Assembly: GCA_019925795.1 (NCBI GenBank)
Contig: CM034304.1
Location: 20,662,228 to 20,726,227, forward strand
Length of the DNA: 64,000 nt
From: Dendrobium chrysotoxum
Taxonomy: Eukaryota > Streptophyta > Magnoliopsida > Asparagales > Orchidaceae
Direction of reading: 5' to 3'
Shown here: positions 23,153 to 36,090 of the stretch, piece by piece
Layout of the letters: every line of letters starts with the position of its first letter
How positions within the stretch are numbered: position 1 is the stretch's first letter
Translations under genes and position numbers: made by a program
The notes under the pieces: model-generated
Seen by the model: only the letters and a program-made list of their open reading frames with translations
The model's database searches: none
Told to the model about the DNA's origin: nothing

Positions 23153-24257
23153 TCCCTACAGAACATACCATCAATGGAAAGAGCTACGAATCCCTAATTC
23201 ATACATAATAGATTGAACAACCCGTACACTAAAATTAAACCCAAAGAAATTCTTTGAACATCTTAAATGATCCTAGATAGGTCCTAAATAGGAAACATTT
23301 TAAATGCCAACATATAGAGAATGATAAATTAAACGACAAAATAGAGATTGAGCACTTAAGGGAAGAGTTAAATACCCGGTGGTCCTTGGCATCCTGCATA
23401 GTAGGGGGGTTCGTGTTTCTTCTTTGCTCCAAAAACCATCCACATCTTCTCCTACCATCTGCTTCAGCTGCTGCAACAAGCAATTATTATTCAGTTAGCT
23501 TGTAGTGTATTTTAGAATTCAATTGAAAACATGCTAGTATAGAATACATTAAAAATGAACTAAGGAGTAAAAAAATAATTAATCTAAAATTTACGATGCA
23601 TTCCGTTTTTATCAAACCAAACACCAAATTTTTTTAGATCTACTGCATTTGAAATATTTTGCATTTATTTTTTAGCAAACTAAATAATCCATCTTTTTAC
23701 ACAACTTCTATTCATGTAACCTTTGGTCTACCCTTGATATTAATTTTACATCCCCATTTTTACCATCTTCTCTGCATGTCCAAACTACCTAGATTTTAGT
23801 TTACCTAATCTCCTCTAGTTGAAAGTGAAACTTGAAACTGTTTACTAACTCTTTTGACCATTGCCTTTAATACATCTATAAAATAAGATTATGGTATTTA
23901 TGAGTGGGTAGTTGAATGCATTCTAAAGTGTAACAACTTGTAATCTAAAATTGTACTTTCCTCTTGATAATCCATTATTCTAAAGATTTTAATTAGAAGG
24001 TTTGCTATCTAAAATTAATTATTTTAGTCACAACAAACTTATTTGTGTAGGTCTCTTTTCACACTTGTCATTTTTCAATATTTTCATTCTATAAAACTTC
24101 TTCAATAAGTACTTTGTAACTTTATTTAAAATTGTGCAGTAAAAGGTTTAACTCAAGGCCTTCTTTAGAGCAATTTTGAAAAAATAAATACCATAAGGCG
24201 TACGCCTTATGTTGTCTGAGGAGTTGTATGCCTCAATAGATTTGAGGTGCGCCTCAA
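23153..24257 (-). repeat. Right, continuous copy of the inverted duplication
   Basis: On the minus strand this 1.1-kb unit runs A (24257-23489, matching 1-2036 without its insertions) then B (23486-23153, matching 22493-22820). It carries one copy of the site duplicated around the 386-1640 insert and lacks the MITE-like element, so it shows the state before those insertions. In the B part the minus strand reads TTGCTTGTTGCAG, then about 95 bases without the AT bias, then GGTATTTAAC. This looks like a splice acceptor, short exon and donor. I do not recognise the encoded peptide. Confidence 0.88.
24193..24212. repeat. Perfect 20-bp palindrome
   Basis: CATAAGGCGTACGCCTTATG is its own reverse complement. 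28 bases further on, TTGAGGTGCGCCTCAA (24241-24256) is a near-palindrome. The counterpart of the latter in the left copy (1-16) is a perfect palindrome. Confidence 0.9.
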
Positions 24258-27200
24258 GGTACACTTTGTGCGATTTGTAAGAGATATATGTCTCAAAAAT
24301 TAGGGTTTAAATTATTTAAAAATTTTAATTTATAAATTTAATACACAAAAAAAATTATATTTTATTATTTCTCCGCATCTAAACATTAAAAAAAAAAAAC
24401 AAAAACGAAATTAAGAACTAGAATAGCACATGGGTCCACACCTCCCAGTTGCATGTTGCACTCTACTTGACCCCGCTTGCACTTGTAATTGCAATTAAGA
24501 ATGAGGGAGAAAAGAAAGTAACTTACTATATTGAGATTCTAATGAAGATTAACAAAGTGATAAAAATAGGGGAGACTTTTGAATTCATAAATTATACTCT
24601 TAAGGACTTGGACAAGTTATTTATGTTGAATTGAAAGTGTGAGAGATTTAATGTTATGTTCTTACTTTGACATTTTGTGGCTTTATTTGATATCTTAATT
24701 TGATGTTAACGTGTTATTTATTATTCCATATTTTTAATTTATTTATTGTTTAATTTTGATGTTTATACCTCAAAATGGCTTGAGACTTACGCTGTCTTAT
24801 GGACAAAAAATTCTGCAATACTTGACTGTTCAATTTCAACCTTGCTTTGTAATACAAGTAAACTTGCTTTGTATTTACACTTGGGCTTGCATATGAGTTG
24901 GGCAGCTTGTAATGTCAAACCACTTCTGCTTGTTAATCAGAAAGTCAAAGCATGACACGCCCTTGATTCCCCTTGATGTCTTCTTGTTAAACAATCTTGC
25001 GTTGCTCTACAAACAACAAGAAAATCTGACTTTTTTCTTTGCGGGAATATGCAATTACCCTAGACGGTGTTGGGTCTAGTATTTTTATTGAGAAAGCATG
25101 ATAGTTAAATCAAACTTTTTTGCTTTCTTGATATTGATTGTGCTAAATTCAGAGAATTGGAGAGGGAAAAGACTTAATTTTATGATACAAAACTATCCCT
25201 ATTTATAGATCTATACAAGATATCTTAACAAAGAAATAAATGATTACAGAATAATGCATAATTGGGTCAATTAATTTATTGTTATTTGGTTAAGGGTTAT
25301 GAATTTTATACAACTATACCTTCTATAAGTGCAGGCTAGCATAGTGCATGAAACTCTTAATTAGTTATTAAATCTTATTAAAATCTCCTAATCAAGTATG
25401 TGAATGCCTTCCTAAAAGGAGTCATGTATCAGATAAGGAGATTATTAGGTTATTTCATGTGCATTGAAAGCTTTGAATATAATGCTTAAATGTCCTCCAA
25501 ATGGAATTAGGCATTAAACATAAAAGCCTTATTATTTAATTAATATTAACTAACAATTTTTTTAATTAAAAAAAATCAAATAAATTATCAAAATAATTTA
25601 GTTTTTTTTTTTTTAATTTTTGTTGAATTATTCTTATTTTTATCGAATTATTTGAAATTTTTAATGAACTATTGAATTTTTAATTAATTATTAATGACTT
25701 ATTATTAAATTTTATTCATGAATTTTATTTAAATTCAAATTATTAATCTCTGAATTTATTTTATTTTCATTTTAATTAATCATGTATATTTAAGCTGTAT
25801 TTATTATATTTATTTAATTATATATGAAATGGGTTATTTAATGAATTATTAAATTGTCCATTATTAATGTAGCTTGGGTTATTTAATATTACAATTAAAT
25901 TAATCCATATAATCATGAAATTGATGTCATTGATCAATATTAACCAATAGATCAACACCAAAAAATTTGTAGTTAATTTCATTTATATTTAATTTTTAAT
26001 GAATTTATATAATTTATATTTAATTAAGAGTTAATTAATTATTAATTAAAATTTAATCAAGTTTAGATATGTATTTTTTTTAATAATTTCACATGCTAAT
26101 TAGAGTTGATTAAAAGTGATTTTGTATTTTTTGTGAATATTATTTGAATTATTATGAATTTTGGAAGATTTGGCCTTGCATTAAAGGCTAATTTTTTATT
26201 AATTTTATTTTAAGGTCAATTCATGTCAAATGAAAGTAGAATTAATTACTAGGGTGTATAATAAGTCTAAGTTCACTAGTTTAAAGTTTCATCCCAATTG
26301 GATATGTGTATGATTTCCTAAGAATTTTCTAAGCTAATTAGTTCGTAATCTTAATTATAATCCTTAAATGTCACTAATGTTCAAATGATTTATAATCAAA
26401 GTATCTAACCCTTGTACATACACATACAATAATACCACAACAATCAAGTGAACTAAATCTAAAAAAATTAGAGGTAATGAATTTCCAAATATTTGGGTTC
26501 AATAATGACCCAATGGCTTACAAATTCAATAACCAATGAAACAGAATTTGAATTGTCTTAAAAAATCAAGGAATATAAGTAACATTCCCTAATTTATCTC
26601 AGCCAAAATTTGTCTCAAGATAGTGTATACAATTAAGAGCATTTGATAAAAATTTGGAAAACCATAATAATTTAATTACTCTTTATCCACTCAAAAAACT
26701 CAAGTAATGCAATTTTTTTATTGATAGAGCTTTGTTTACACATTCTATTGAGGTATTAATGCATAGAATGGATTATTATTGAATTAATAGCAAATTTATA
26801 AAGATCAAGGTCAAATCATGACCTAGATTCTTATAAATTCATCTATAAATAAGGCCATCCTCAAACACCCTTGAGAAAATTAGTGGATGCTCTCAATATC
26901 ATCTAATTTAAGCCATTTAAATTTTAGCTTTATTTGATATTTATTTAGGGAATAGTTAAATAAAGTTGAAAATGTATATAACTAGAATTATTCCCTAAAT
27001 AATAATCACAAAACTCTAATATTAAATTTTTAAAGATAAGAAATTTTATTCTGAAGATAATGAGGGATTATTTGTAAGAAATGGTTGAGTATTTTATTTA
27101 TAGCAATTTTTTAAAGTTTATTTATATTTAAAAATAATTTTATTAGATAAAAGCTGGCAGCAGCGCTTTACTTGCTTCTGAAGGGGATCAGGCCAGCTAG

Positions 27201-30200
27201 GATGGAGGCAATGTTTGTGCACTTCTCTTTACATGCGATGACATCCCATTCAACCACGACACAACATGAAGTTGAATATTTAACCATGTTGGATGGAGCA
27301 CGGAGCTGTCTGATTCATGTGGTTTGAAATAGGCGGGTAAGACTGAGATAGATGAAGTCTTGTTTGCTTAACCATTATGTTGGTTTGATAGAACACACCA
27401 ACATTAGTGTGATTTGAACAGATTGGATGGCCCTAGGATCATCTTCTCCAACCAGACAGCTAAAACTATGTTTCAAAATTTTATTTAAACTTGTTTTATA
27501 ATTGTTTAAATGGCATAATATTTTAGATATAAAGGACAGATCACTAAAACAACAGTGGGAAAGTGTTTACAGAGCTTTTTATTCTATCCTTAAAAACCTA
27601 TTTAGAAACCTAGGTAAAACTCTAGGGTTAAGAGAATACCTTCACACAGTTGATCTCAGAGGATGTATCATAGCTCATTTTTTTCATCAAAAGCTCCTCA
27701 ACAACTTTGGTGATGAGTTTGAGCTCTGAGGATAGTTATTTGAAGAATTGGATCAATTTAGATGGATAACCTTTTGGTTCTTCATCGATCTCAAATTTGG
27801 TGAGCTCCAAGTATAAAAAAATCACCATGAGAATATATTAAAAACTCCGAGTGAGAAAACTGAAATAAAAGGTCATCTACAAAGTTGTTAGTTGGAGCCC
27901 TATTATTGAAAATTGAGGGTTTCAAGAGGTCTTGCCCAATTCAACTGTTGGAGCACACTTGGACGGTCAGGATGCCTCAAATGCAGTGCTTAGATGCCTT
28001 ATTGCTATCCCAATTTGTTACACAACAGAGGGAGTGGTTAGAGCATGTGAAAATGACTTGGAGTTATTTTATATAGAGGTGACAACTCAGGCTTGTTTAG
28101 GACTAAACCAATGGCTGAGCTAGGCTTAGGGGGACTTTAGTAAAGTCCTAGAATATGATTAAGCCACTTGAGAAGTTTAGTATGGAGGGAAATATAAGCT
28201 TGAGGTAGTTTGACCTAATGGGATTTATTTAAGCTTTTTGCTGATTATTTTAACCAGTCAATAGATCAATGTGGTATGTTGGATTTGGGAAGAGTTTTAA
28301 ATAATATTGGAATGAAGAAAAAAGTGTTTGTAGCAAAGCCTAAAGTATTTGAATGAAGTGTTGACTATAGTGAGGTTATTTATTAGCTTGAGTTTACTGT
28401 TTGACCAGTCAACTAAGTTGTGTTGACTAGGCGAGCTTGAGGAAGATTTTGTATCATATTTGGGAGGAATAACATGGTTTGGACATAGGGTTTGAGAGTT
28501 TGAATGTAGTGTAAATTAAATGTAAAGGTTTGACCATGCTCATAAGTTTTACCAAGTCAAATTAACCATGACTTGACTCATGAAGAGTTGGAAAGCATTT
28601 GAGTCACAAAATAAACTTGTTTTAGATAAGAAACTTAATTGAAATGCTTGTGCTGATATGACCCAAATTGGTCAAATTTGACCCAAATTAAGCTCAATTG
28701 ACTGAGTTAACTATTAACTAGACTAGGGTGACTCATCAAGTCCAATTTATAGGAATAGTGTTTAGAATAGTTTGGTAAAGATCAAAGTTGATTTGGAGTT
28801 CAATTGTTGTTGATTGACTTAATGATTAATTGGGCTAGATTGAGCTAGCCTAGTTAGATAAAATTGATTATTCACTGGCTCAGGATCCCAATGATGCCTG
28901 AGGTCAATGAGTCAGTGCATTATATAAGGCAGTGTACTGGGCCACCTAATTATAGTGCAAGGTTGTAATTGTCTAGGTGATTGAGGTTCAATGATTGTAA
29001 TCAATGATTATGCATCAATTGATTGTAATCTGAAGGATTGTAGGTTGACTAAATATTGGTTGTATGATTAAAGCTCATTGAAGGTTGATTACAGAGTTGA
29101 TTGAAATGTAGATTGATTGAAGTGTTGATTGTAAAGGGTGATTGAATGTAAACTAGGGATATGTAGATCATGATGACCTCATGCAAAAATTAGGTTAGCA
29201 CTACACTTACTAAAAATAAATCCAGTCCTTTTAAATTACTGTTAGGAAACTTTGAGAGAGTTCTACTTAACCCAACCAGCCTGTACAACCTAAACCTAGA
29301 TCCCCTATACCTTACAAGATCATATTATCAATCCCAGGGATCAAGTTGCTTGGATCCAAAGTTCTCCTAATGAAAGTGGGTAGTAATAGCGAAGGATGAG
29401 TAGCAAGCCGGATGAATTCTATGATAGACTTGCAATAGAAGCATTACCAGTACGCTTCTACTTTTAATGAGGAATTGGTTGCCATGTTCAGGAACTACCA
29501 ACTATTTTAAGACCCTAAGAGAACATTTTTCTTTGCAGCCCTAGCTATGAATCTTACAAGCAGTCTGGTATAGCATTACTAGAAGAAGAAGAAGGCGAGG
29601 TACAAGATGAATAGGAGTAAAAAAGGATTCTTTTTATTTTTGTTTTATATTTTATATTTTTACTTTTATTTAATATTTTTTTTATTTAAATATAAGTTTG
29701 AGGGAAAAAATCAAAGAAATTCTATTCAGTAATATCTTACAAGCTTAATTTTATTATTTATTTTCAAATATTTATTAATACACTTTTGAATATTAATATT
29801 TTCTTGGAATGTAAATTTTGGAATTTTATCAATAAAAAAAATAATAACTTAAGGTGATTAACAATGCACAAAAGTGGAAAATAACAAAACTAAGTAACCT
29901 ATATAATAACTAATAATTTCATTAAAACTAGCACTTCCTAGTAAAGAAGACTCCTAAAAAGCACTTTAGCACTTAAATACTTATCTTAGGATTAATTAGT
30001 TAAATGCTTAGTTATAATGACTTATTTATATTAATTTAAAGGCTTAGTATAAGCACATACTTATGGAATCATAAGATCTTTGATGAACCTTAATTTGTAG
30101 TTACTTAGGTCACATAAGAGGGAGAGAAAAATAGTGTATTCAAAATCATTAAAGTAGTACTTAGCAAAAATATTAAAAGAAAGGAAAAAAAAGGAGCAAA

Positions 30201-31900
30201 GAAAATAAGAAATGAAAATATTGAAAAGAAAATTAAAACCAAAGTGAAAAGTTGTATTAAAATATCAAAAATTTGTACCTGAAAGTCTAACTCCAACTAA
30301 AGGGATTAAGGAGAAATTAACTTAAGGGAAATTGTGTGAGTTATGGTACATAAGGAAACTTATATTATGACTAGAAATTTAAATAAATATGAACTTCTCC
30401 TAGAACCCAAGATCATTAAACTTAGGTAAGATAGTCAAAATATTTACAAACACATTTAGGAGTTGGATTTAAATGGAATATTAGTGGAGAAGAAATATTG
30501 GGCTATTACAAAATATATTAATGGCGTTATTAACCATTGAATGCTACTATTTAATCCATTAAGTTAATATTTTCTTAAATTTACAGATCCAAAAGCTTAC
30601 ATTCGAGTAAAATAATCTATGAATTGAAGTGCATATGGATACCTTAAGGAAAAGTAATAATTTAATTTTAGAGGATTTTGTTAGTTTAAAATTGTTATGT
30701 TTTAAGCTATCCTTTTTTGCTTTAAAATTGCCTCATGTTATGATTTTATGCAGGAAAATTCAAAGAAAATTTAGGAAACTAAGAAAATACCCAATGTTAT
30801 AGTGATGGACATTGGAGTACAATAGCATTGAAGGCCAAATTCTAACCTAAAGAATAGAGAGAAGAGTGCCACAACTTAAGGGTGCTCAACATTGCATCAC
30901 CATCCAAGCATCACAACGCCATATAGCCATAACACTGCAGCATTAATTAGAGTTCCACAATGCCAAATTGCCAGAGCACCATGATGGAGCAGTTAATTCA
31001 ATTACTCTTAGGAAATAACACATCGATTAACTTAGAGCACCATAGTGGAGTACTTCATCGACACTTCAATGATAGTTCATTTATAGAGCATTGCAATGCT
31101 ACTACTTTGAGTGCCAAGGCGCTAGATTCAGTTATTATTTTTTTATATAAATAACATAGCTAAATTATTAATGAGGGCTAGCCATTTTTATCTCCTTTAC
31201 TTATTCCTAGTAGGAGTGTGAGTGTAAGTAAGGAGAAAAGGATTAGAGGATAAGGAGTGTATTTATCTATTATTATAAGAGAAATTTGGCTCTATCTATT
31301 CATACAACTCTACACTTTTATTTAATTTATCTTTATAATGAATCTTTTCATGTTCATATTAATTATAATGTTAGGTTAAATCAATTTTTGGGCTTATAAT
31401 ATAATAAGAACGCATGTGTTATATAGAATGGGTCTAAATGCTTAACATTTATTTAATGTTATTTCTAGTTACTCTAAGCTTCACTTAATGTATAATCCAT
31501 GCACAAATTTAAAATTTAGTGTGATATAGATCCTCAACGAAGTAGTAGTTGAACAATTAGGGATACTATAATGAAGAACTTCTAGGCATAAACTTATGTT
31601 AGGTAGGACTTTGGCATTGTTAAGGATAGTATAACTATAGTAAAGTTAGGCTTTGCTAAAGATTGATAAACTTGATAAAGATCATGAGTCAAATAAGCTC
31701 TGATTCACAACACCTATCAGGATAGACCTAACTATCTACACACAAATTCTTATCTGTCATAAGTTTAGAAATAATTGAACATAGAATTTCATCCTAGTTA
31801 ATTAATGGTAGTTTACTTTCAGTAAGTACAAACTTCCTAATCCATGTGATAAGATAAATCTAGCAACTAGTAAAAGTAGTACGAAATTGGTATTAATATT
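24258..31900. other. Long stretch without recognisable genes
   Basis: 24258-25560 contains short frames (24449-24634, 24746-24955) without domains. 25560-26220 is extremely AT-rich with many TTAATTAA words. 27140-28130 is less AT-biased and holds the frames 27502-27729 and 27885-28123, whose wording (ACTTGGACGGTCAGG) recalls gypsy LTR leader sequence but gives no protein match. 28260-29170 is dominated by degenerate TTGATTGA-like words. TTGGGCTATTACA at 30498-30510 resembles a gypsy LTR end. 30830-31130 repeats GCACCA/GCATCAC-like words. These look like decayed LTR-retrotransposon DNA. Confidence 0.45.
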
Positions 31901-32842
31901 GTTCTAATCCTCATGGGAATGATACAACCCATTTTGATATTACTTGACGCAATACGTGAACTTGCATAGTATCAATTATAGCCCACAGGGTGAAGTGTGT
32001 CAATCAATGAATTAAAATAATATGAATATGCATAAGTTATATAATACATGAGCTATATGATACATGATATGATACATAAACATGATGCATAATGACATTG
32101 ATATAGATATAGATATAGATACATGATACACTTGATACTTCAGATTGGTACATACTGCATAAATAACTTGATAAGAAATACAAAGGATATTCATAATGCT
32201 GACCTGCATTGATAACTATTAGAATTAAGATATAATTGCATTGCTTTTAATGATTCCATGATAGCCTTCCTATAGCCCTTTCCATATAGTGGATAGAACT
32301 AAGTCGATGATTACTACACACTTGTATACTTTTGTCGTATTGATTGATTATGTTCATACTAACCATTATTACTCTTGTTGATATGTTCTTATGCACATAA
32401 TTTTATGATAATCATGCTCTATTAATGATTTGAATGATTACATGCATATTGTTCTAATTTTTGTTCTTTGGTAGAGTGGTTGGTTTTGGTGACCTACTAA
32501 GCTTCTGCTCGTTTTGTAATTTTTCATGATTTCAGAGATGGATAAGGATCCGGTGGAATGTGACATATCAAATTCTAAAGTTTGGTATTTCTTTTATTTT
32601 GTTGTTTATTTTTGTAGCCATGAATGTAGTAAGATAGATTGATTGGAAAGATATATTCATGTCTAATGTAAATGATTTTTTGAAGATGAAATGAAATATA
32701 CATGTTTTAAGAGTATGAAAAATGAAAGATAACTTCTGTTATGCTTATTATTTTTTTATATGGATGATTATTAGTGGCTCTGCTAGATGATTATAAGATT
32801 TTAAATTGGTAATTCATCCAAATTAGATCGTAGGCCATGACA
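31901..32842 (+). repeat. Possible 3' part of a gypsy-type LTR
   Basis: The phrase GACCTACTAAGCTTCTGCTC (about 32491) followed by a T-rich stretch, TTTCAGAGATGGATAAGG and finally TAGGCCATGACA (32831-32842) is the arrangement seen near the R/U5 end of many plant gypsy LTRs. The left edge is not determined and no internal region follows, so a solo or truncated LTR is the best guess. A short (ATATAG)n run lies at about 32101-32120. Confidence 0.35.
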
Positions 32843-33771
32843 CACGAACATCTCCTTTTGTTCCAAATGAGGTAGAGAAGCCTCTCTCCTTCATAACGTA
32901 ATGGAGAAATATTTACACTACTTCTCCTCTCAAAAAGCCTTCAACCCTAGCCTCCCAGGCTAGATCTTGAGCCTCCACCCTAAGAATCTCCATATCCCTT
33001 CCCCAAGAGCATTTACAAAAAATAGAGGATTAAAGAATATAGACTAAGTTATACAACCTTCATAAATCTCTCTTTCAAATCTTTTGGACTCTCCCAAATG
33101 ATCTCTCTCTATGTCTCTCCAATCTCTCTCTATAAAACATCTCATGCAATTCAATAGATCAACGATATTGTCAATAGAGCAGGGGTTCAAACAAATCATA
33201 TAGTAATGATAAGAAAATAATTAGAAAAAAACCACTAATTAATTTGTATATGGTTTGGCATTTGCTCCTATGTCCATGTATTACAACCTTCACCTCCCTG
33301 CCTTTTGGCCACCACATGGTAGAGAAACCCCTCACCTTAATGGGTAGTTAAGAAACTCTACTCCTTCTTCTACTTCAAGTGAGAAGATCACTACTCTAGC
33401 CTAAATAATCCATAACATCTTGTAACATAAAGTTTGAGATCTCTGTAATATATTACAAAATATATGAAATAAGAACTCTCCATAAATAATAATAAAATTA
33501 TGAATGATTTGAGATTGAATAAAAATAACATTGGGTGCACATGCTCTCAAGGGATTTTTCACTCAAAGCACTCTTCAACAATCTTTTAATCCTCCAATAG
33601 TTTTAGGGTTTTTTGGAGAAGTATATATTGATTATATAGTACAATATGATCCAATATAATATAATTATTTTACATAATAAAAAAGTTATGAATGTACACT
33701 ATTTAATAATATAGTAAGATTAACATCACATTGATGTTTAGTTATGCCAAATTCACATTTATTACTCACTC
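32843..33771. other. Possible older LTR relative flanking the copia element
   Basis: The stretch has no gene. Phrases such as TGGTTTGGCATTTGCTCC, ACCTTCACCTCCCTGCC, GGTAGAGAAACCCCTC and TATATAGTACAATATGATCC echo, at low identity, the order of phrases in the neighbouring copia LTR (TGGTTCGGTCACTTGACC, TTTCACCTCCCTCGG, GGCGGAGAAGCC and the CGTACAGTACGAT motif). It may be a decayed LTR of the same family into which the younger copy inserted. Confidence 0.35.
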
Positions 33772-33776
33772 AATTT

Positions 33777-35747
33777 TGAAAGTACGAGATGCGCCAAGAG
33801 GGGGGGTGAATTGATATTTTAAAAATTCAACCCTAAACAAGAGTTCTATTTTTTTGTATTTTTAAAGGATAACTCAACGAATAACATGCGGAATCAAGTA
33901 CAACGATCACAACAACGATATTGGTAATTCAATTTTAACTTTCACAATACAAGATTCAAATCATAATTTTTCACCAAGCAATTTAACATACTAACGAAGA
34001 GCATGAAAAGTAAAGTACGATAAAATGGAAAAAACACACCAGAGATTTTTATAGTGGTTCGGTCACTTGACCTACGTCCACTCCCCGGAGTCCTCTACTC
34101 CGGGATTTGCACTAGTAAAAGTTGACTCTCCTTTTGCTCCCACAGCAAGGCGGAGAAGCCTTTATAATACTCACTTTCACCTCCCTCGGTGCGGCAGAAT
34201 ACCAAACGCTATGTGACCCTCCTAGTGACGGCAGCGGACCTTATCCTTTTTCTCCCTCCTGGAGATGGCAGAGTACCTTGGCGATATCGATCTTGAAGTG
34301 ACTCTTCCCTCGAGAACTTTCCCGAGACTCCCCAAAGCCACAAGAGGAGCAGAGCATGCAGCTAGCTTGGAGCCACCGTGTGATCCCCTCACACTACTTC
34401 TCCCTCACGCTCAAGCTCACCTTCACCTTCCTCTCGCAAGCCCTGGATCTCTCCGAGGAAAAACTTCTCCTTCACGAATCTCCTTCTTCCCTCAAAGCCT
34501 CTCACAGCAAGAGGATAGATCAATAACCCTCTAAAAAAAAATTTAAGTTGTTTTTATATCAGGCTTCAGAAAACCCTAAAAGTTTCAACTTTTATGTTTC
34601 TGTTCGTACAGTATGATCTATAATCGTACAGTACGATCAGTTCAATTACAGCTCCGTCCAGTACGAGTGCAGACCAACATTTATCAAAGTTTATACATAT
34701 CGTACTGTACGATATGTATATCGTATAGGACGATACTGTTGATTCGTACTGTTCGTACAGGACGATCTGTGGGACGATCCCTAGGATGAAAGAATTCATC
34801 TCTACCAGTCGTTCAGCACTCCTTTAGTCGAACAGTACGATTAGTGTGTTTCAGGATATTGTCCTGTATGATACGAATATTGTCCAGGATGAATAGAACA
34901 AAAATTCTTGGTTTTGTCTGGTACGATCGATGGGATGAATGAAATCGTCTCTGTCGGTCATCCAGCACTCCACTAGTCGTACAGTACGATTAGTTCATTT
35001 CAGGATATCATCCTGTACGATATGAATATCGTCCAGGACGAACAGAACAAAAAACCTTGGTTTCGTCTGGTACGATTGATGGGATGAATGAAATCGTCTC
35101 TATCAGTCGTACGGTACGATATATGATCATACAGTACGATCAACTTTTAAATTTGAAACCAACGTTTATTTCCTGATTAGGGAGATAATTTTGGTAAGTA
35201 TTCAATTAATCGTACAGTACGATAAGAATCGTACAGTACGATCAGTTCAGGAAATCAAAATTAAGAACTTACCAAACTTATTCTGGCAGTTAGGGTTTCT
35301 CAATTGTATCTTATCGTACAATATGATAGGTATCGTACAGTACGATTAGTTTATAAATTTAATCATCTGAAAATTAGCCGTTATCCTAAGTATTATTAAT
35401 TAATCGTACAGTATGATATTAAATTATACAGTATGATATTCTTAAAAAAAATTTTAAACATTTAAAATAATTCTCCCCTTGTGTGTGTGCATGGTTGCTC
35501 CTTTCACATGCATGCTTCTGTGGCAGACTCAAGAAAAAAAATAAAGAAATAAAAATTACAGACTTTTCAACATCCTATTCTACCCGGTTTGAGTCTCTAG
35601 TAACCTTGAGCAGTGTGCATCTGACCTGAAATGTTAGTGCTCATGTACAAGGATTAAGCATTTGTAATCTAAAGGAAGTCTATATGGATTCAGTAAGTAT
35701 TAGTTGTCACCATCAAAATTAAGTGCTCGGGATCCTGGATTTCAACA
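33777..35747 (-). repeat. 3' LTR of the copia element
   Basis: On the minus strand it starts TGTTGAAATCC and ends CTCGTACTTTCA. The U3 part (about 35430-34600) is crowded with the near-palindromic CGTACAGTACG motif. The part nearer the 3' end (about 34500-33800) is GC-richer, with the TGGTTCGGTCACTTGACC region. Compared with the other LTR, 19 substitutions are seen by eye in the first ~480 bp of plus-strand alignment, about two-thirds of them transitions. Confidence 0.97.
34600..35430. repeat. Array of near-palindromic CGTAC motifs in U3 (3' LTR)
   Basis: Around twenty full or degenerate copies of ATCGTACAGTACGAT/ATCGTACTGTACGAT occur at irregular spacing, in both polarities. Clear copies are at about 34626, 34697, 35099, 35210, 35229 and 35335. 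The motif is two inverted CGTAC cores around one central base. Many variants differ by C-to-T or G-to-A (for example TATGAT for TACGAT). Confidence 0.9.
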
Positions 35748-35761
35748 ATCTCCCTCTTTTT
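35748..35761 (-). other. Polypurine tract of the copia element
   Basis: On the minus strand this reads AAAAAGAGGGAGAT directly against the TGTTGAAA start of the 3' LTR. It is the priming site for plus-strand DNA synthesis. Confidence 0.9.
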
Positions 35762-36090
35762 GATGGTGTCAAATAATATTTTCTGATGGCCACAGTTGTT
35801 CTGACTTCCTTAGCTCCCCCTTAGAAGAATAACTTATTAATTTTTAAATAGGAGGAGAAGAAATATTTTTTTTTTATTATAACATATAGAAAAAAAAACA
35901 CAACAAGAGAGAAAAATATGTAGTGAAAATACAAGAGTAAACATAAACAACCAATATCATTAATAGTAAGCAAAAACAGAACAACACAGAACACAGAAAC
36001 GTCTCCCCCTTTTGATAGCACCAAAAAGGGAAGAATAAGGAAACAACTACAATGAGAAGAAATAAAAAAAATATAAATAACTACAATAGC
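35762..36090. other. Leader between the additional ORF and the polypurine tract
   Basis: A non-coding stretch of the copia element with A/T runs. A second pyrimidine-rich block (CGTCTCCCCCTTTTGATAGC near 36000) resembles the polypurine-tract neighbourhood and could be a relic or secondary tract. Confidence 0.5.

Noticed and set aside
27502..28123. Possible small host gene in a less AT-rich block
   Set aside because: Frames are short and overlapping, with no domain; the surrounding phrases look like an LTR leader.
34265..34534. 89-codon open frame on the plus strand of the 3' LTR, repeated at 43299-43568 in the 5' LTR
   Set aside because: It is antisense to the element. Between the two LTR copies I count about eight base differences, of which nearly all change the amino acid, so there is no sign of selection on a protein.
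34600..35430. CRISPR-like array
   Set aside because: The repeats are short near-palindromes at irregular spacing inside a plant LTR, without unique spacers of constant length.
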